Position numbers and translations under genes: made by a program
The notes under the pieces: generated by a model
Seen by the model: only the letters and a program-made list of their open reading frames with translations
Told to the model about the DNA's origin: nothing
The model's database searches: none
Source of the DNA: Lachnospiraceae bacterium RM5
Lineage (GTDB): Bacteria > Bacillota > Clostridia > Lachnospirales > Lachnospiraceae
Direction of reading: 5' to 3'
Assembly: GCA_900110975.1 (NCBI GenBank)
Contig: FOFK01000002.1
Span: 333,521-397,520 of the forward strand
Length of the DNA: 64,000 nt
Shown here: piece by piece, positions 1 through 10,227 of the stretch
Numbering within the stretch: position 1 is the first letter of the stretch
Layout of the letters: the number at the start of each line of letters is the position of its first letter

Positions 1-198
1 CCTGGCTTCCATTTCAACAGCAGCCGCCTTATTAAAGGTTACTGTTAAAATTTCACCAGGCTTAACATTCATTTTTTCTATTAAATATTTTATTCTGCTT
101 GTAATTGTATATGTTTTACCTGAACCGGGACCTGCAATTACAACGCAGGGTCCCGCTCCATGACAAACTGCTTCCTCTCTAGAATCAGTTAACTTCAT
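1..198 (-). CDS. UvrD/PcrA-type helicase, N-terminal part (cut by window edge)
   Basis: The 66 codons visible encode the start of a superfamily 1 DNA helicase. The Walker A P-loop GPGSGKT lies at about residues 23-29, after a Q-motif-like start (LTDSREEAV), and is followed by the motif Ia-like stretch [12 protein letters not shown]. Family members unwind DNA in repair and replication. The gene runs off the left edge, so the helicase core and C-terminus cannot be judged. Its ATG lies inside the last codons of gltX (14-bp overlap), so the two are probably co-transcribed. The family is clear; which member (UvrD, PcrA or a shorter relative) is not. Confidence 0.85.
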   Translation of the reverse strand, partial: MKLTDSREEAVCHGAGPCVVIAGPGSGKTYTITSRIKYLIEKMNVKPGEILTVTFNKAAAVEMEAR

Positions 199-1645
199 TT
201 TCTAACTTTTCAATTCCCTTCTTAATTCTTTTAACAGACTCTTCTTTTCCAAGAATATCCATTATTTCAAATGCTCCACCCGGTGTCATCTGTTTACCTG
301 ATACAGCACATCTTACCGGCCATAATCCCTGGCCATTCTTTATACCCTTTTCCTTAATATAATCCAGTGTAATGTCATGAAGATTATCAAGAGTAAAATC
401 TTCTGTGTTTTCATATATTGGAAGTAATTCCTTTAAAATCTCAAGGGAGTTTTCTGAATTTGTTTTCATCTTTTTATGTGTATACATAGCAATATCGTAT
501 TCAGGAAGCTCATTAAAGAAATCAACCATTTCCTCAATATCAGGAAGAACTTCTATTCTTGTCTTTACAAGGTCAAGAATCTTTTTCTTATCAAGATCTT
601 TTGTAATATATTTATCTATATATTCTTTTGCAATCTCATAGAATTTCTCATCATCCATAGCCTTAATATATTCTGAGTTCATCCATTTAAGCTTAACAAT
701 ATCAAAAACTGCAGGCGATTTATTGATATGATGATAATCAAACTCTTTTATAAGCTGATCTAATGACTTAATTTCCTCATTATCTTCAGGACTCCATCCA
801 AGTAAAGCAATGTAATTTACAACAGCTTCAGGAATAAATCCCTGTTCAATTAAATCTTCAAAAGAAGAATGTCCGCTTCTCTTACTTAATTTCTTATGAT
901 TTTCATCTGTAATAAGTGGTAAATGAACATACTTTGGACTTTCCCATCCAAATGCATCATAAAGTCTCTGATACTTTGGAGATGAAGAAATATATTCGTT
1001 TCCTCTTACAACATGAGTAATGTTCATAAGATGATCATCAATTACATTTGCAAAATTATATGTTGGATAACCATCTGATTTAATAAGAATCATGTCATCA
1101 AGTTCTGAATTTTCTACTGTTACATCACCATAGATTTCATCTACAAATGTAGTTGTTCCTGTAGTAGGATTATTTTGTCTTATAACATATGGCTTTCCTT
1201 CACTTAAGTTCTTTTCAACTTCTTCCTCTGATAAAGAAAGACAATGCTTATCATATACAACTATTTCTTTTCCTGAAATAACCTGTTTTAAAGAATTAAG
1301 TCTGCATTCATCACAGAAACAATAATATGCTTCTTTCTTCTTTACAAGTTCCTTTGCATACTCTAAATATACACCGGATTTCATTCTTTCACTCTGGACA
1401 TATGGTCCAAAACCACCGTCTTTATCAGGACCTTCATCATATGTAAGACCTGTCTTTTCAAGTGTTCTATATATAATACCCTCAGCTTCTTCCACAAGTC
1501 TTTCCTGATCTGTATCTTCAATTCTAAGGATAAAATCCCCGCCTTCATGTTTAGCTATTAAAAATTCATATAATGCTGTTCTTAAATTACCTACATGCAT
1601 ACGTCCTGTTGGACTTGGTGCAAATCTTGTTCTAACTTTACTCAT
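185..1645 (-). CDS. gltX: glutamyl-tRNA synthetase
   Basis: Class I aminoacyl-tRNA synthetase that charges tRNA with glutamate in the cytosol. It has the usual 486-residue length. The HIGH-type signature is HVGN at residues 17-20, after FAPSPTGRM, and the KMSKS-type loop reads KLSKR in the middle. The C-terminal helical anticodon-binding region is present. The ATG has the ribosome site AGAGAGG six bases upstream. Many Clostridia use a non-discriminating GltX that also loads tRNA-Gln for the GatCAB route; the sequence seen here does not decide this. The helicase gene downstream overlaps it. Confidence 0.97.
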   Translation of the reverse strand: MSKVRTRFAPSPTGRMHVGNLRTALYEFLIAKHEGGDFILRIEDTDQERLVEEAEGIIYRTLEKTGLTYDEGPDKDGGFGPYVQSERMKSGVYLEYAKELVKKKEAYYCFCDECRLNSLKQVISGKEIVVYDKHCLSLSEEEVEKNLSEGKPYVIRQNNPTTGTTTFVDEIYGDVTVENSELDDMILIKSDGYPTYNFANVIDDHLMNITHVVRGNEYISSSPKYQRLYDAFGWESPKYVHLPLITDENHKKLSKRSGHSSFEDLIEQGFIPEAVVNYIALLGWSPEDNEEIKSLDQLIKEFDYHHINKSPAVFDIVKLKWMNSEYIKAMDDEKFYEIAKEYIDKYITKDLDKKKILDLVKTRIEVLPDIEEMVDFFNELPEYDIAMYTHKKMKTNSENSLEILKELLPIYENTEDFTLDNLHDITLDYIKEKGIKNGQGLWPVRCAVSGKQMTPGGAFEIMDILGKEESVKRIKKGIEKLENEVN

Positions 1646-1722
1646 CTTAAACCTCTCTAATGTTTTTATCTTTTAACCAAACTATTTTATTATATAACTA
1701 ACCTGAAATAAAATCTAGAAAA

Positions 1723-4257
1723 TTATAACCATTTAAAATATTTAAAAATAAATCTTCTTCTTTTATTCAGATTCTTATATAAATTTTTCCTGATATTATT
1801 AATCTCAGTTAAAACATATTCCTTTTCCTCATCAGAAATATTATTATTACTGTATCTGTTTTTCTCAACTATTCTGCAGATATCATAAGATGATTTTTCA
1901 TCCATAAGCCCTAAATTTACCATTCTGTCAGAAAAATCCCTTATTGCCTCTTCATCTTTTCTTTTTTCACCCATAAAAGACGATAGTTTGCACAGATATT
2001 CATATTTCTTATCTATATCCTTTTCATTTTTTCTTTTAACCCTGAATATAAATCCTGTAACAAGATAAATAAATAAAAATATAATTACAAATCTTATAAT
2101 AACTATGGCAGTATTTTTCATTGTCTTTTTAATATTTTCATAATTAGCTGCTGTAAAAACATTATTATTAATAAAATCTGCCAGTAAACCATCATCTTCT
2201 ATGTTTCTATCCTCATCATCAGTAGGAGGAGTTGTTTCAACACTTACCCATCCATATCCGTCAACATATTCTTCTACCCATGCATGGGCTGCTGCATCAG
2301 TAAGTTCAAAGGTCAATATTTTATCTTTATAACTAAAGTCTTCTATCATATCGTGTTCATCAAAAATATCCATACTTACGCTTTGACCTGATAATTTATC
2401 AGACTGCCACAAAACATATCCTGTTGTATATCTTGCAGGTATACCAAGATATCTAAGAATCATAGTTGTTGCACTTGCAAAATAAACACAATATCCTTTC
2501 TTCTGCTTAGTTAAAAAGTAATTTATAAAATCTTCATTTGATGGTGTTCTGCCGGGTGCCAGGTTATATTCATAATCATTATAAAAAATCTCAGCTATTC
2601 TTTTTTCTATGTCTTTCGTATCTTTTGTAAGATTATATTTTTCACAAAATTCTTTTATAACTTTTTCATTTTCTTTTGGAACTTCCAAATACATATTATA
2701 AACATAATCTTTATAACTTTCTTCTTTTTCCTTTAATTCTTCAGGAAGTTTATCATGATTCTCATTTATAATTTTCTTAAATTCAGATAAATCATCCTGA
2801 TAAAAATTTGGCATTCCATAAGTTGATCTGGTTTGTAAAATAGAATATTTCCTTACATACTCATCATCATTTTTTATTAATTTCTTATAATCATCTATAG
2901 TATATTCATGATCTTCTGAAACACCAAGAGCATAATCATCAGGCATAACAAAACCATTTGGAGGCGTATACGTTGTATACATTGAAGTTGCAACCTCATC
3001 TACTATATACTTTTTACTTCTTCCAAAAAGAGTGATATCACTTAGCACTTCATTATACGCACTTGCCATTTCATAATTAAGCAAAAATGCATCAGCCTTT
3101 GTTAACCCATAATCTTTTAATAACTTATTGCCATGGTTATATTCAGAAATTGTATACCAGTAATTATCATCATAAAAAGTCCCATTAAAATCCTTTAAAT
3201 ATGTGGCTTTTTCATTTTCTTCCAAAACCGTTGTAAGCTTTATATCAAGCTCATCATCCATAGTGGCATATTTAGAACTTCCAAGCTTATCTCTTCCTAC
3301 ACCGGCCGCAATACCACCTTCATTTTGAAACATTCCCCAGAAACCAACCATTACAAACTTTCTTACACTATCCCTTGTTAATGTTTTAGCACTTTCAAAT
3401 CTTCTGTCCAGACTAAATTTTCTATCAGGCATTACTGCCATAAGAAGAATTGTCATAACACAGACCAGAACAAAAAAATATGCTAAAAAGCTAAGATTAT
3501 ATTTACCATCACTTATATAATCATAGGTTACTTTATCTTCCTTCCATCTTTCCTCATAATCCTTATCTCTCTTGTAAATAAGCCTGCTATGCCCCGAACT
3601 TCGCATAAAAAACAAAAGTAATATAGTTATAATATATATTGAAAAATAAACCATATTTACTTTCTCATCGAAATATAAAGGCATCTGCACAATAGGAAAT
3701 GTAAAAATAAAAATCCATACAAAGCCCTTAGATTCAGAAATAATCATATTAAACATTAACATACATGAAAAAATAATGAATATAAAACTGAATGTAATGG
3801 CATAATACTTTTCAAATCCATATGTATCATAGGTTCTTTCCAAAGGAATATTCAACTTACCTTCAAAATATTCCATCAGATCATTGCATACAAAAGAAAA
3901 ACCGCTTCGTACCAGAAAGCCGTAATTTATAATTCCATAAAAGAAAATAAAAAGCACTGCCAGGTATCCTAAAATCTTTGTCAGTCTGTTGTAATATATA
4001 AAAGACATAAATACAGCTATTAAAAACGTAGCTGCAATAACAAGTGGAAAATTAAATTTCACATCAAAACCGGAAACATAAGTTCCAAGCGTTCCAATTA
4101 CCAGAAAGAAATTTAAAAATACATTACATATAATATCAAAAAGCCTTGTATTATCACTTTTTTTAGGGAGATTAAGAACTTCTATTCCTGTTTTTTCAGT
4201 AACAGCGTCTTTCTTTATCTTAAGTTTTCTTTCTCTTCTTTTCTTTAATATAGACAT
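1723..4257 (-). CDS. membrane transglutaminase-like protein (TgpA type)
   Basis: An 844-residue membrane protein. The N-terminal third has about six hydrophobic helices. A long extracellular part follows with a transglutaminase/protease fold, whose likely catalytic Cys590 sits in GYCVYFAS and His658 in AAHAWVEEY; the third residue is probably the acidic residue in VETTPP. A last membrane helix near residue 735 is followed by a cytoplasmic DUF4129-like tail. The gene overlaps the DUF58 gene by 13 bp, and with MoxR this makes the widespread MoxR-DUF58-TgpA trio. The substrate is unknown; a role in cell-surface protein processing is inferred from the family. Confidence 0.85.
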   Translation of the reverse strand: MSILKKRRERKLKIKKDAVTEKTGIEVLNLPKKSDNTRLFDIICNVFLNFFLVIGTLGTYVSGFDVKFNFPLVIAATFLIAVFMSFIYYNRLTKILGYLAVLFIFFYGIINYGFLVRSGFSFVCNDLMEYFEGKLNIPLERTYDTYGFEKYYAITFSFIFIIFSCMLMFNMIISESKGFVWIFIFTFPIVQMPLYFDEKVNMVYFSIYIITILLLFFMRSSGHSRLIYKRDKDYEERWKEDKVTYDYISDGKYNLSFLAYFFVLVCVMTILLMAVMPDRKFSLDRRFESAKTLTRDSVRKFVMVGFWGMFQNEGGIAAGVGRDKLGSSKYATMDDELDIKLTTVLEENEKATYLKDFNGTFYDDNYWYTISEYNHGNKLLKDYGLTKADAFLLNYEMASAYNEVLSDITLFGRSKKYIVDEVATSMYTTYTPPNGFVMPDDYALGVSEDHEYTIDDYKKLIKNDDEYVRKYSILQTRSTYGMPNFYQDDLSEFKKIINENHDKLPEELKEKEESYKDYVYNMYLEVPKENEKVIKEFCEKYNLTKDTKDIEKRIAEIFYNDYEYNLAPGRTPSNEDFINYFLTKQKKGYCVYFASATTMILRYLGIPARYTTGYVLWQSDKLSGQSVSMDIFDEHDMIEDFSYKDKILTFELTDAAAHAWVEEYVDGYGWVSVETTPPTDDEDRNIEDDGLLADFINNNVFTAANYENIKKTMKNTAIVIIRFVIIFLFIYLVTGFIFRVKRKNEKDIDKKYEYLCKLSSFMGEKRKDEEAIRDFSDRMVNLGLMDEKSSYDICRIVEKNRYSNNNISDEEKEYVLTEINNIRKNLYKNLNKRRRFIFKYFKWL

Positions 4258-5315
4258 TTAAGCACCACCCTTTCGCTTCCAATATCTATAGTTTCCCCTT
4301 CATCATTTTTCACTTTATCATCGCTTACAAAAAGCACAATTTCCCCTTTACCATCCATTTCTTTTGAATATATTTCATAATCGTTTTTAAGAACTTCAGA
4401 AGTATTAACATAAAAGAAATCAAGAATTGCTTCCATAAGCTCATCTCTGTTATTTACCTCTTTTTTCTTAAAAACCATTTCCTTATTGTCAAACCATGTA
4501 AAATAAAATCTTCTTCCCTGGTCAATCAAATCCAAAGCTATCCCATAAGTCTTTTCTATAACCTCATCAAACACCTTTGGTTCATCTTTATTAACATAAG
4601 AATTTATAAGTAAAACTACATCATCAGAATAAGGCATACTATATTCTTTTACCTGTATTTCCTCTTTTTTAGCACTAAGCTTCCAATGAATATTTTGCAA
4701 TTTATCCCCGGGAATGTAATCTCTTATCTGAGAAATCTGCGAAACGTCATCACCCTTTATGGAACTTAACTCCTCCTCATCACTTCTCCCTGAATCCGAT
4801 AAAGGAATATTTTCTGTTTTTTTAATAACATACGGACAAACGGCAACATCCTTTATAAGATTAACATTTTTCTCAAATCCAAATAATGAGAAGATATCAT
4901 ATACCATTACCTTTTTTACGCTTATCTCTACTCTTCCGCAATAAATGCTGTCAAAATTAAATTCTAATTTTTTCTTCTTAAATGGTATTGCTATAAGATT
5001 TATCTCATACCCCTGCTTATTTCCATAAAAACAATTTTTTATTTCATAACTTACCCTTATATTTTCAACCGGTACAAAACTTTTATTTTCAACACAAAAA
5101 GTCACTTTAACCGGCGTATTTTTGCCTATATTCGACTTATCCAAATCAAGACTTATATTTAATTTATCTATACTTTTCTTAGTTAAAAAATATGATATTA
5201 CAGGCATCAAAAGAAGAATGCCAAGTAATACATACAATGCATAATCATTATAAAAAATTATTCCGGCAATTACAAAAATTATAAATGATAAATAATTTAG
5301 TCTGTAAAAAATCAT
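4245..5315 (-). CDS. DUF58 domain protein
   Basis: A 356-residue protein with two N-terminal hydrophobic helices (residues about 5-45), a beta-rich middle, and the DUF58 signature GDKLQNIHWKLSAK. DUF58 proteins are related to von Willebrand A domains and nearly always sit beside a MoxR ATPase and a transglutaminase membrane protein, as here. MoxR is thought to act as a chaperone on the VWA-like partner. The start lies 2 bp after the MoxR stop and the end overlaps the transglutaminase start, so the three genes form one transcription unit. The biological role is not established. Confidence 0.88.
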   Translation of the reverse strand: MIFYRLNYLSFIIFVIAGIIFYNDYALYVLLGILLLMPVISYFLTKKSIDKLNISLDLDKSNIGKNTPVKVTFCVENKSFVPVENIRVSYEIKNCFYGNKQGYEINLIAIPFKKKKLEFNFDSIYCGRVEISVKKVMVYDIFSLFGFEKNVNLIKDVAVCPYVIKKTENIPLSDSGRSDEEELSSIKGDDVSQISQIRDYIPGDKLQNIHWKLSAKKEEIQVKEYSMPYSDDVVLLINSYVNKDEPKVFDEVIEKTYGIALDLIDQGRRFYFTWFDNKEMVFKKKEVNNRDELMEAILDFFYVNTSEVLKNDYEIYSKEMDGKGEIVLFVSDDKVKNDEGETIDIGSERVVLKCLY

Positions 5316-5317
5316 AT

Positions 5318-6241
5318 TTATGGCACCTTAATAATGTTTTTTAATTCCTCAATAACCATATCACTTGTATATCCGTCAGCCTTAGCCTTGGTATTCATAA
5401 CAAGTCTGTGATTTGCAACAACGTCCAGAGAATCCAAAATATCTTCAGGAACTACATATGTCCTGTCATGCATAAATGCAAGTGCTTTGGACATTTTAAG
5501 AAGGGCAATTCCTCCTCTTGGACTGATTCCAAGAGAAACATATTTATGTTCCCTTGATACTCTTACAATCTTAACAAGATAATCTAAAACATTATCTTTA
5601 ATCTCAATTTCTTCTACCTGTTTTCTGATTTTTAAAATATCATCTTTTTCAAGCACGGCTTCAACTTTATCCAAAGCTTCATAGCTGTGTCCCTTATAAA
5701 TATCTATCTCACTTAATTCATCCGGATAACCCATGGAAAGCTTTATCATAAATCTGTCCAGCTGTGACTCCGGAAGTTTCTGGGTACCTACATATCCTAC
5801 AGGATTTTGTGTTGCTATAACAATAAAAGGATCAGGTAAGAAATGTGCTTCCCCGTCAACTGTTACTTTCTTTTCTTCCATTACCTCTAAAAGAGCTGCC
5901 TGTGTCTTAGGAGATGTTCTATTTATCTCATCTGCCAGAAGAATATTACACATGCATGCTCCTTCTTTAAATTCAAACTCATTTATTTTTTTATTAAACA
6001 TTGAAAAACCAACTACATCCGATGGTAAAACATCAGGCGTAAACTGTATTCTTCTATAATCAAGATATAAAGCTTTTGAAAATGCTACTGCAAGAGTTGT
6101 TTTACCAACACCTGGTATATCCTCTAAAAGTACATGTCCTCCTGCAAATATTGCAGCAAGTACCTTTTCAATAATATCATCCTTTCCAACAATAACTTTA
6201 TTCATTTGTTCTTTTATCTGTTCAATCTTCTTATTTTCCAT
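5318..6241 (-). CDS. MoxR-family AAA+ ATPase
   Basis: A 307-residue AAA+ ATPase. Walker A is GVGKTTLA near residue 44, Walker B is LLADEINR, and sensor 1 lies in IATQNPVG. The C-terminal lid carries SPRGGIAL. Length and motifs are typical of MoxR, a cytosolic chaperone-like ATPase that matures partners with VWA or DUF58 domains. It is the first gene of the MoxR-DUF58-transglutaminase trio. Only 27 bp separate its start from the hairpin terminator of the kinase gene, so either its promoter overlaps that hairpin or it is served by read-through; I could not place a clear promoter. Confidence 0.93.
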   Translation of the reverse strand: MENKKIEQIKEQMNKVIVGKDDIIEKVLAAIFAGGHVLLEDIPGVGKTTLAVAFSKALYLDYRRIQFTPDVLPSDVVGFSMFNKKINEFEFKEGACMCNILLADEINRTSPKTQAALLEVMEEKKVTVDGEAHFLPDPFIVIATQNPVGYVGTQKLPESQLDRFMIKLSMGYPDELSEIDIYKGHSYEALDKVEAVLEKDDILKIRKQVEEIEIKDNVLDYLVKIVRVSREHKYVSLGISPRGGIALLKMSKALAFMHDRTYVVPEDILDSLDVVANHRLVMNTKAKADGYTSDMVIEELKNIIKVP

Positions 6242-6268
6242 AGAATCTCCCGGATATTTATTTTTTAA

Positions 6269-6301
6269 AAAACGAAGTGTATATATAATACACTTCGTTT
6301 T
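6269..6301 (-). terminator. intrinsic terminator of the kinase gene
   Basis: Perfect 14-bp inverted repeat (6269-6282 with 6288-6301) with a 5-base loop, followed on the minus strand by T-rich sequence. It lies just after the kinase stop codon and before the MoxR start. The stem is symmetrical enough to work in both directions. Confidence 0.85.
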
Positions 6302-6327
6302 ATATTTTTATTTTATTTTCTTTTTAA

Positions 6328-8196
6328 TTAAGAATCCACAACACAGTTAGGCATATTCTTCTTGAAATCTTCAATCTGACTTGCTCTGATATCTGTATTC
6401 TTTACACAAAGATATGTAAGATTTGAAAGTGAATAAATATCATGTAAATCTGTAATTCTTGTTCCCCATAAATCAAGGTATTTTAAGTTAGTACACTTTG
6501 CAAGTGGAGCAAGATCTGATACCAAAGTATTCTTAAGTGCAAGATATTCAAGTTTCTCACAATTAGATAATGGTGAAAGATCATCTACCATGTTATTATT
6601 CAAAACTAATTTCTTAAGGTCATAACATCCACTTAATACTGAGATATTTCCAACATCCATATGCTCAACATTAAGATCTGTTACGTTATCTTCAAATCTG
6701 ACTTTACCAAGCTGTAATTTAACAAGCTTCTTAAATGTTGATTTAAAGAATCCGCCCTTCTTCTCTTTTGTCTGATGAGCTGGTGCAGGTTGAGAAGATG
6801 ATGACTCAGACTTAGCACTTTCTGCTTCTTTTTCCTTAGCCTCAGCTTCAGCTTTTTCCTGAGCTTTCTGCTCATCTGTCTTGAATTCAAGAATATCTGT
6901 TCTTCTATTCTCTAACTTGATTTCAATATTCTTTTCAATTTCTGAAATCTCATCTACTTCTTTTGTTTCTTCAGCTTTTACTTCTGTAGCTTCCTCAACC
7001 ACAGGTTTAATTGGAGAAGATGATTCTGTAGAACTTGCCTCTGTTGCAACATTTGCATCCGGTGTATCACCTATCTTGACAACAATAGGAGATGCCTCAA
7101 ATTCATCTGCTACAGGAGTTACAGGAGTAGGTGCTACACTTACATCCTGTGATTCAGAACCAGCATTATCTTTAGTAATAACAAGATGTTTATTTCCATC
7201 TGCATCTGTTTCAATAACACTATAATAAATAGCATTTACTAAATCTTCAACAGTCTGGAATCTATCCTGTGCTCTTAAAGATAAACCTTTCATGATGGCA
7301 AATTCTGTCTCTGGCCATACATTAGGATCATACTTAGAAATAGGTTCTACGTTATCCTCTATAATTCTTTCAAGTGCCTCCTGAGGAGTAACACCTGTAA
7401 TCATTCTATACATTGTTGCACAAAGTGCATATACATCTGTCCAAGGACCCTGATTACCTTTAGCCCGATACTGCTCTTCCGGAGCATAACCTCTCTTTAA
7501 TACAACAGTAATACTCTTGCTGTCTTCTGTATCAAAGACTCTTGCAGCACCGAAATCTGTAAGCTTAATCTGCTTATTCCTGGTAATCATAATGTTATCA
7601 GGACTGATATCTCTATGAATAATACCAACCTCATGAATCTTAACCATAGATTCAAGTACAGGTTTCATCATCTTAATAACTTCATTTTGTTTCATCCTAC
7701 CGCCAACTTTAGTAAGATGCTGTTTTAATGTTATACCATTAATATATTCCATAATGATATAAGCTGTTTCATTTTCATAAAAGAAGTCCTTAACAGTAAC
7801 AATACCTGGTAAGTCAGAAAACATAGAAAGATTTCTTGCTTCTCTTAAATACTTCTCAAGACCCTCTTTATAAAGACTCTGTGCTTCCCCCGAAAAAATA
7901 GTTACTGTATTTCCCTGAGTTGTATCTCTTGTTGCCAACTCTGATGGAAAATATTCCTTAATCGCTACCGGTAAATCTGTCTCCATGTTAAATCCGATAT
8001 AAGTAATACCAAATCCACCTTCACCAATTACCTTTCCAACCAAGTACTTTCCGTTCAACTTTGTAAATGGTCTTAAACTTCTAGGAGATGGTGCATAAGT
8101 ATTCTTATCAAAACCACACAGAGGGCATGGTAAATCTGGCTCATCCAAAACAGCCATGCAGCCCGGACACAAATAATCTGGATTAATCTTGCTCAT
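6328..8196 (-). CDS. zinc-ribbon Ser/Thr protein kinase with C-terminal leucine-rich repeats
   Basis: A 622-residue protein. Cys10, Cys13, Cys24 and Cys27 form a zinc ribbon. A Hanks-type kinase domain covers about residues 50-325, with the glycine loop GEGGFG at 58-63, Lys80 in VAIKEY, the catalytic loop HRDISPDN and the metal-binding DFGAAR, so it looks active. An acidic, Ala/Glu/Ser-rich linker follows (about 330-490), then three or four leucine-rich repeats to the end. There is no membrane helix and no PASTA domain, so unlike PrkC/PknB it should be cytosolic. A PP2C phosphatase gene lies directly upstream. The LRR end may recruit substrates; that is inference. Confidence 0.92.
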   Translation of the reverse strand: MSKINPDYLCPGCMAVLDEPDLPCPLCGFDKNTYAPSPRSLRPFTKLNGKYLVGKVIGEGGFGITYIGFNMETDLPVAIKEYFPSELATRDTTQGNTVTIFSGEAQSLYKEGLEKYLREARNLSMFSDLPGIVTVKDFFYENETAYIIMEYINGITLKQHLTKVGGRMKQNEVIKMMKPVLESMVKIHEVGIIHRDISPDNIMITRNKQIKLTDFGAARVFDTEDSKSITVVLKRGYAPEEQYRAKGNQGPWTDVYALCATMYRMITGVTPQEALERIIEDNVEPISKYDPNVWPETEFAIMKGLSLRAQDRFQTVEDLVNAIYYSVIETDADGNKHLVITKDNAGSESQDVSVAPTPVTPVADEFEASPIVVKIGDTPDANVATEASSTESSSPIKPVVEEATEVKAEETKEVDEISEIEKNIEIKLENRRTDILEFKTDEQKAQEKAEAEAKEKEAESAKSESSSSQPAPAHQTKEKKGGFFKSTFKKLVKLQLGKVRFEDNVTDLNVEHMDVGNISVLSGCYDLKKLVLNNNMVDDLSPLSNCEKLEYLALKNTLVSDLAPLAKCTNLKYLDLWGTRITDLHDIYSLSNLTYLCVKNTDIRASQIEDFKKNMPNCVVDS

Positions 8197-8299
8197 TTTG
8201 CGCCTCCCAATTACGTTTTATTCAGTGTAAATCACCCTTTATTTAACCCTTAAATACAGGTAAATATAAAGGTTATCACGTTGATTTAATATATGAAGT

Positions 8300-8328
8300 A
8301 TTATAACATTCATTACCTATAATTACAA
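8300..8328 (-). promoter_or_regulatory. promoter of the kinase gene
   Basis: On the minus strand, -35 TTGTAA (8323-8328), 17-bp spacer, -10 TATAAT (8300-8305), about 100 bp before the kinase start. It suggests the kinase can be transcribed separately from the phosphatase. The rest of the 212-bp gap (8197-8408) holds an ATTTTGTTAACAAAAT palindrome near 8373 that could end phosphatase transcription. Confidence 0.65.
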
Positions 8329-8408
8329 TATTTTAAAACAATATAAAGGTTAAATCATAGCAACTTTAACATTTTGTTAACAAAATAAATCCGCAGCTTT
8401 ATTTTTAC

Positions 8409-9140
8409 CTATTTCGTAATCCAGATACCAATAGCTGAGTAATTATCCATATTCTTTCCTTCACCGTTTGTAACCACGATTTTCTCCATATTCTGCATCC
8501 ATTTATGGACATCATCAGCTTTCTTTAAACATTTCACCATATCTTCATCCGTAATAAGTTCCCAAAAGCCATCAGACGCCATTAAAAAAGCCTGTCCCGG
8601 CTTAGGTTCAATAGGCTCTGCTATCTCATAACGCGGTCTTTGCCACTCAATACCCATAGCACTAAGCAAATGACTTCTGTCAGGATGATTTCTGATATCT
8701 TTATCTTCAATTTCACCAATATTAACAAGAACCTGTGGTACAGAATGATCTAAAGTATGTAAAACAATTTTTTTATTTTCAAAAAGGTATAATCTGGAAT
8801 CCCCGATATGTCCCCAATTTATATTTTTTTCATTTATACATAATAATACAAGTGTCGTTTTAAAATCATCAGGCATCATATTTTTCTCCTGAAGTTCTAA
8901 CAGTCTTTCCTGGGCAACTTCAAAAGAATCCCTCATAAGAAATTCATCAAACCCGGTTTTTTTAAACAACTCAACACAAGTGTCAACGGCAGTTTTTGAT
9001 GCAACTTCCCCTTTTTCATGGCCTCCCAGACCATCAGCGAGAGCAAAGCAATATTCACCATCACGCTGATAACTAGCGACTCTGTCTTCATTATTTCTTC
9101 TATTTCCTTTATCCGATAACAAGTGATAAGTAAGCTGCAA
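8409..9140 (-). CDS. PP2C-family protein serine/threonine phosphatase
   Basis: Metal-dependent phosphatase expected to remove phosphates placed by the adjacent kinase. Family motifs are NRRNNEDR near the start, the metal site ADGLGGHEKGE, WGHIGDSRLYLF, and the C-terminal MASDGFWE and DNYSAI. No membrane helix is seen. I chose the TTG at 9138-9140, giving 243 residues: GGAGG lies seven bases upstream, and homology starts at once (QLTYHLLSDKG). An ATG 45 bp further upstream is open in frame, but it precedes this ribosome site and adds an unrelated 15-residue extension. Confidence 0.9.
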   Translation of the reverse strand: MQLTYHLLSDKGNRRNNEDRVASYQRDGEYCFALADGLGGHEKGEVASKTAVDTCVELFKKTGFDEFLMRDSFEVAQERLLELQEKNMMPDDFKTTLVLLCINEKNINWGHIGDSRLYLFENKKIVLHTLDHSVPQVLVNIGEIEDKDIRNHPDRSHLLSAMGIEWQRPRYEIAEPIEPKPGQAFLMASDGFWELITDEDMVKCLKKADDVHKWMQNMEKIVVTNGEGKNMDNYSAIGIWITK

Positions 9141-9209
9141 AGTCCTGCCTCCAAAATTTAAACATATTATTGTTAAGTTTACCATTTTTTTTGTAAAAAT
9201 AAAAGATTA

Positions 9210-9238
9210 TTGACATTATTTTTTTATTGATTTAGTAT
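9210..9238 (+). promoter_or_regulatory. promoter of aroE
   Basis: -35 TTGACA (9210-9215), 17-bp spacer, -10 TAGTAT (9233-9238), about 35 bp before the aroE ATG. It lies in the divergent gap between aroE and the phosphatase gene. Confidence 0.75.
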
Positions 9239-9272
9239 AAAACAAGATAATATTAAAATTACGAGGTGAATT

Positions 9273-10151
9273 ATGGACAAATCAATGAGCAATATAATCA
9301 CAGGAACAACTTCACTTACAGGCTTACTTGGATCTCCTGTTTCACACAGCATTTCACCACTTATGCATAACGAAAGTTTCAATATACTAAACCTTGATTA
9401 TGTATATCTTTGTTTTGATGTTGGATGTGATAAATTAGAAACAGCCATAAACGGTTTAAAAGCTATGAATGTTAAAGGTTTTAACCTTACAATGCCAAAT
9501 AAAAATTTAATGTATGAACTTGCTGATGAATTAAGTCCTGCTGCTAAAATCATTGGCGCAGTAAATACAGTTCTTAATGATAATGGTAAACTTATCGGTT
9601 ACAATACTGACGGTATGGGATATATGCATGCTGTTAGAGAAGCAGGCTGTGATATCATTGGTAAAAATATGACTTTACTTGGTGCCGGCGGTGCTGCTAC
9701 TGCAGTCTGTGCCCAGGCTGCACTTGATGGTGTTTCAAGCATCAATGTATTTAGTATAAAAGACCAGTTCTTTGACAGAGCAAGAAATCTTGTGGACAGA
9801 ATAAATAAAGAAACTGACTGTAAAGCTTCTCTTTATGACCTTAATGATAAAAGTGAATTAAAGAAAAGTATTGCAAACAGCCACATTTTAACAAACGCAA
9901 CAAGCGTTGGAATGGCACCAAACACAGACAACTGCATAATCGAAGATTCTTCTTATTTCCATGAAGATTTAATTGTTTCTGATGTTATATACAATCCAAG
10001 AGAAACAAAACTTCTTAAGATGGCAAAGAAGTCAGGATGCATAACATTCAACGGCTTATATATGCTTTTATTCCAGGGTGCAGAAGCGTTCAAGATATGG
10101 ACAGGCAAAGAAATGCCTATCGATTTAATAAAGGAAAAATATTTTTCATAA
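9273..10151 (+). CDS. aroE: shikimate dehydrogenase
   Basis: A 292-residue enzyme that reduces 3-dehydroshikimate to shikimate with NADPH in aromatic amino acid synthesis. The shikimate-binding SHSISP lies at residues 24-29, the catalytic lysine in NLTMPNK, NTDGMGY in the middle, and the dinucleotide loop in GAGGAATAV. The C-terminal NGLYMLLFQGAEAF is typical. The ATG has GAGGTG five bases upstream. It is a single-gene unit with its own promoter and a strong terminator, and is one of few plus-strand genes in this half of the window. Confidence 0.96.
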   Translation: MDKSMSNIITGTTSLTGLLGSPVSHSISPLMHNESFNILNLDYVYLCFDVGCDKLETAINGLKAMNVKGFNLTMPNKNLMYELADELSPAAKIIGAVNTVLNDNGKLIGYNTDGMGYMHAVREAGCDIIGKNMTLLGAGGAATAVCAQAALDGVSSINVFSIKDQFFDRARNLVDRINKETDCKASLYDLNDKSELKKSIANSHILTNATSVGMAPNTDNCIIEDSSYFHEDLIVSDVIYNPRETKLLKMAKKSGCITFNGLYMLLFQGAEAFKIWTGKEMPIDLIKEKYFS

Positions 10152-10190
10152 AATTGATTAATTCCACAAAAAACTTTACCATAAATATAC

Positions 10191-10218
10191 AATGCACCAC
10201 CTTTACAGGTGGTGCATT
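10191..10218. terminator. bidirectional terminator between aroE and yqeG
   Basis: Perfect 12-bp inverted repeat AATGCACCACCT / AGGTGGTGCATT with a 4-base loop, T-rich on the plus side. It lies between two convergent genes and can serve both. Confidence 0.88.
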
Positions 10219-10227
10219 TATTATCTT

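Noticed and set aside
1646..1722. T-box or other riboswitch before gltX or at other genes
   Set aside because: Leaders here are short, and no T-box, S-box or similar conserved core was seen in the window.
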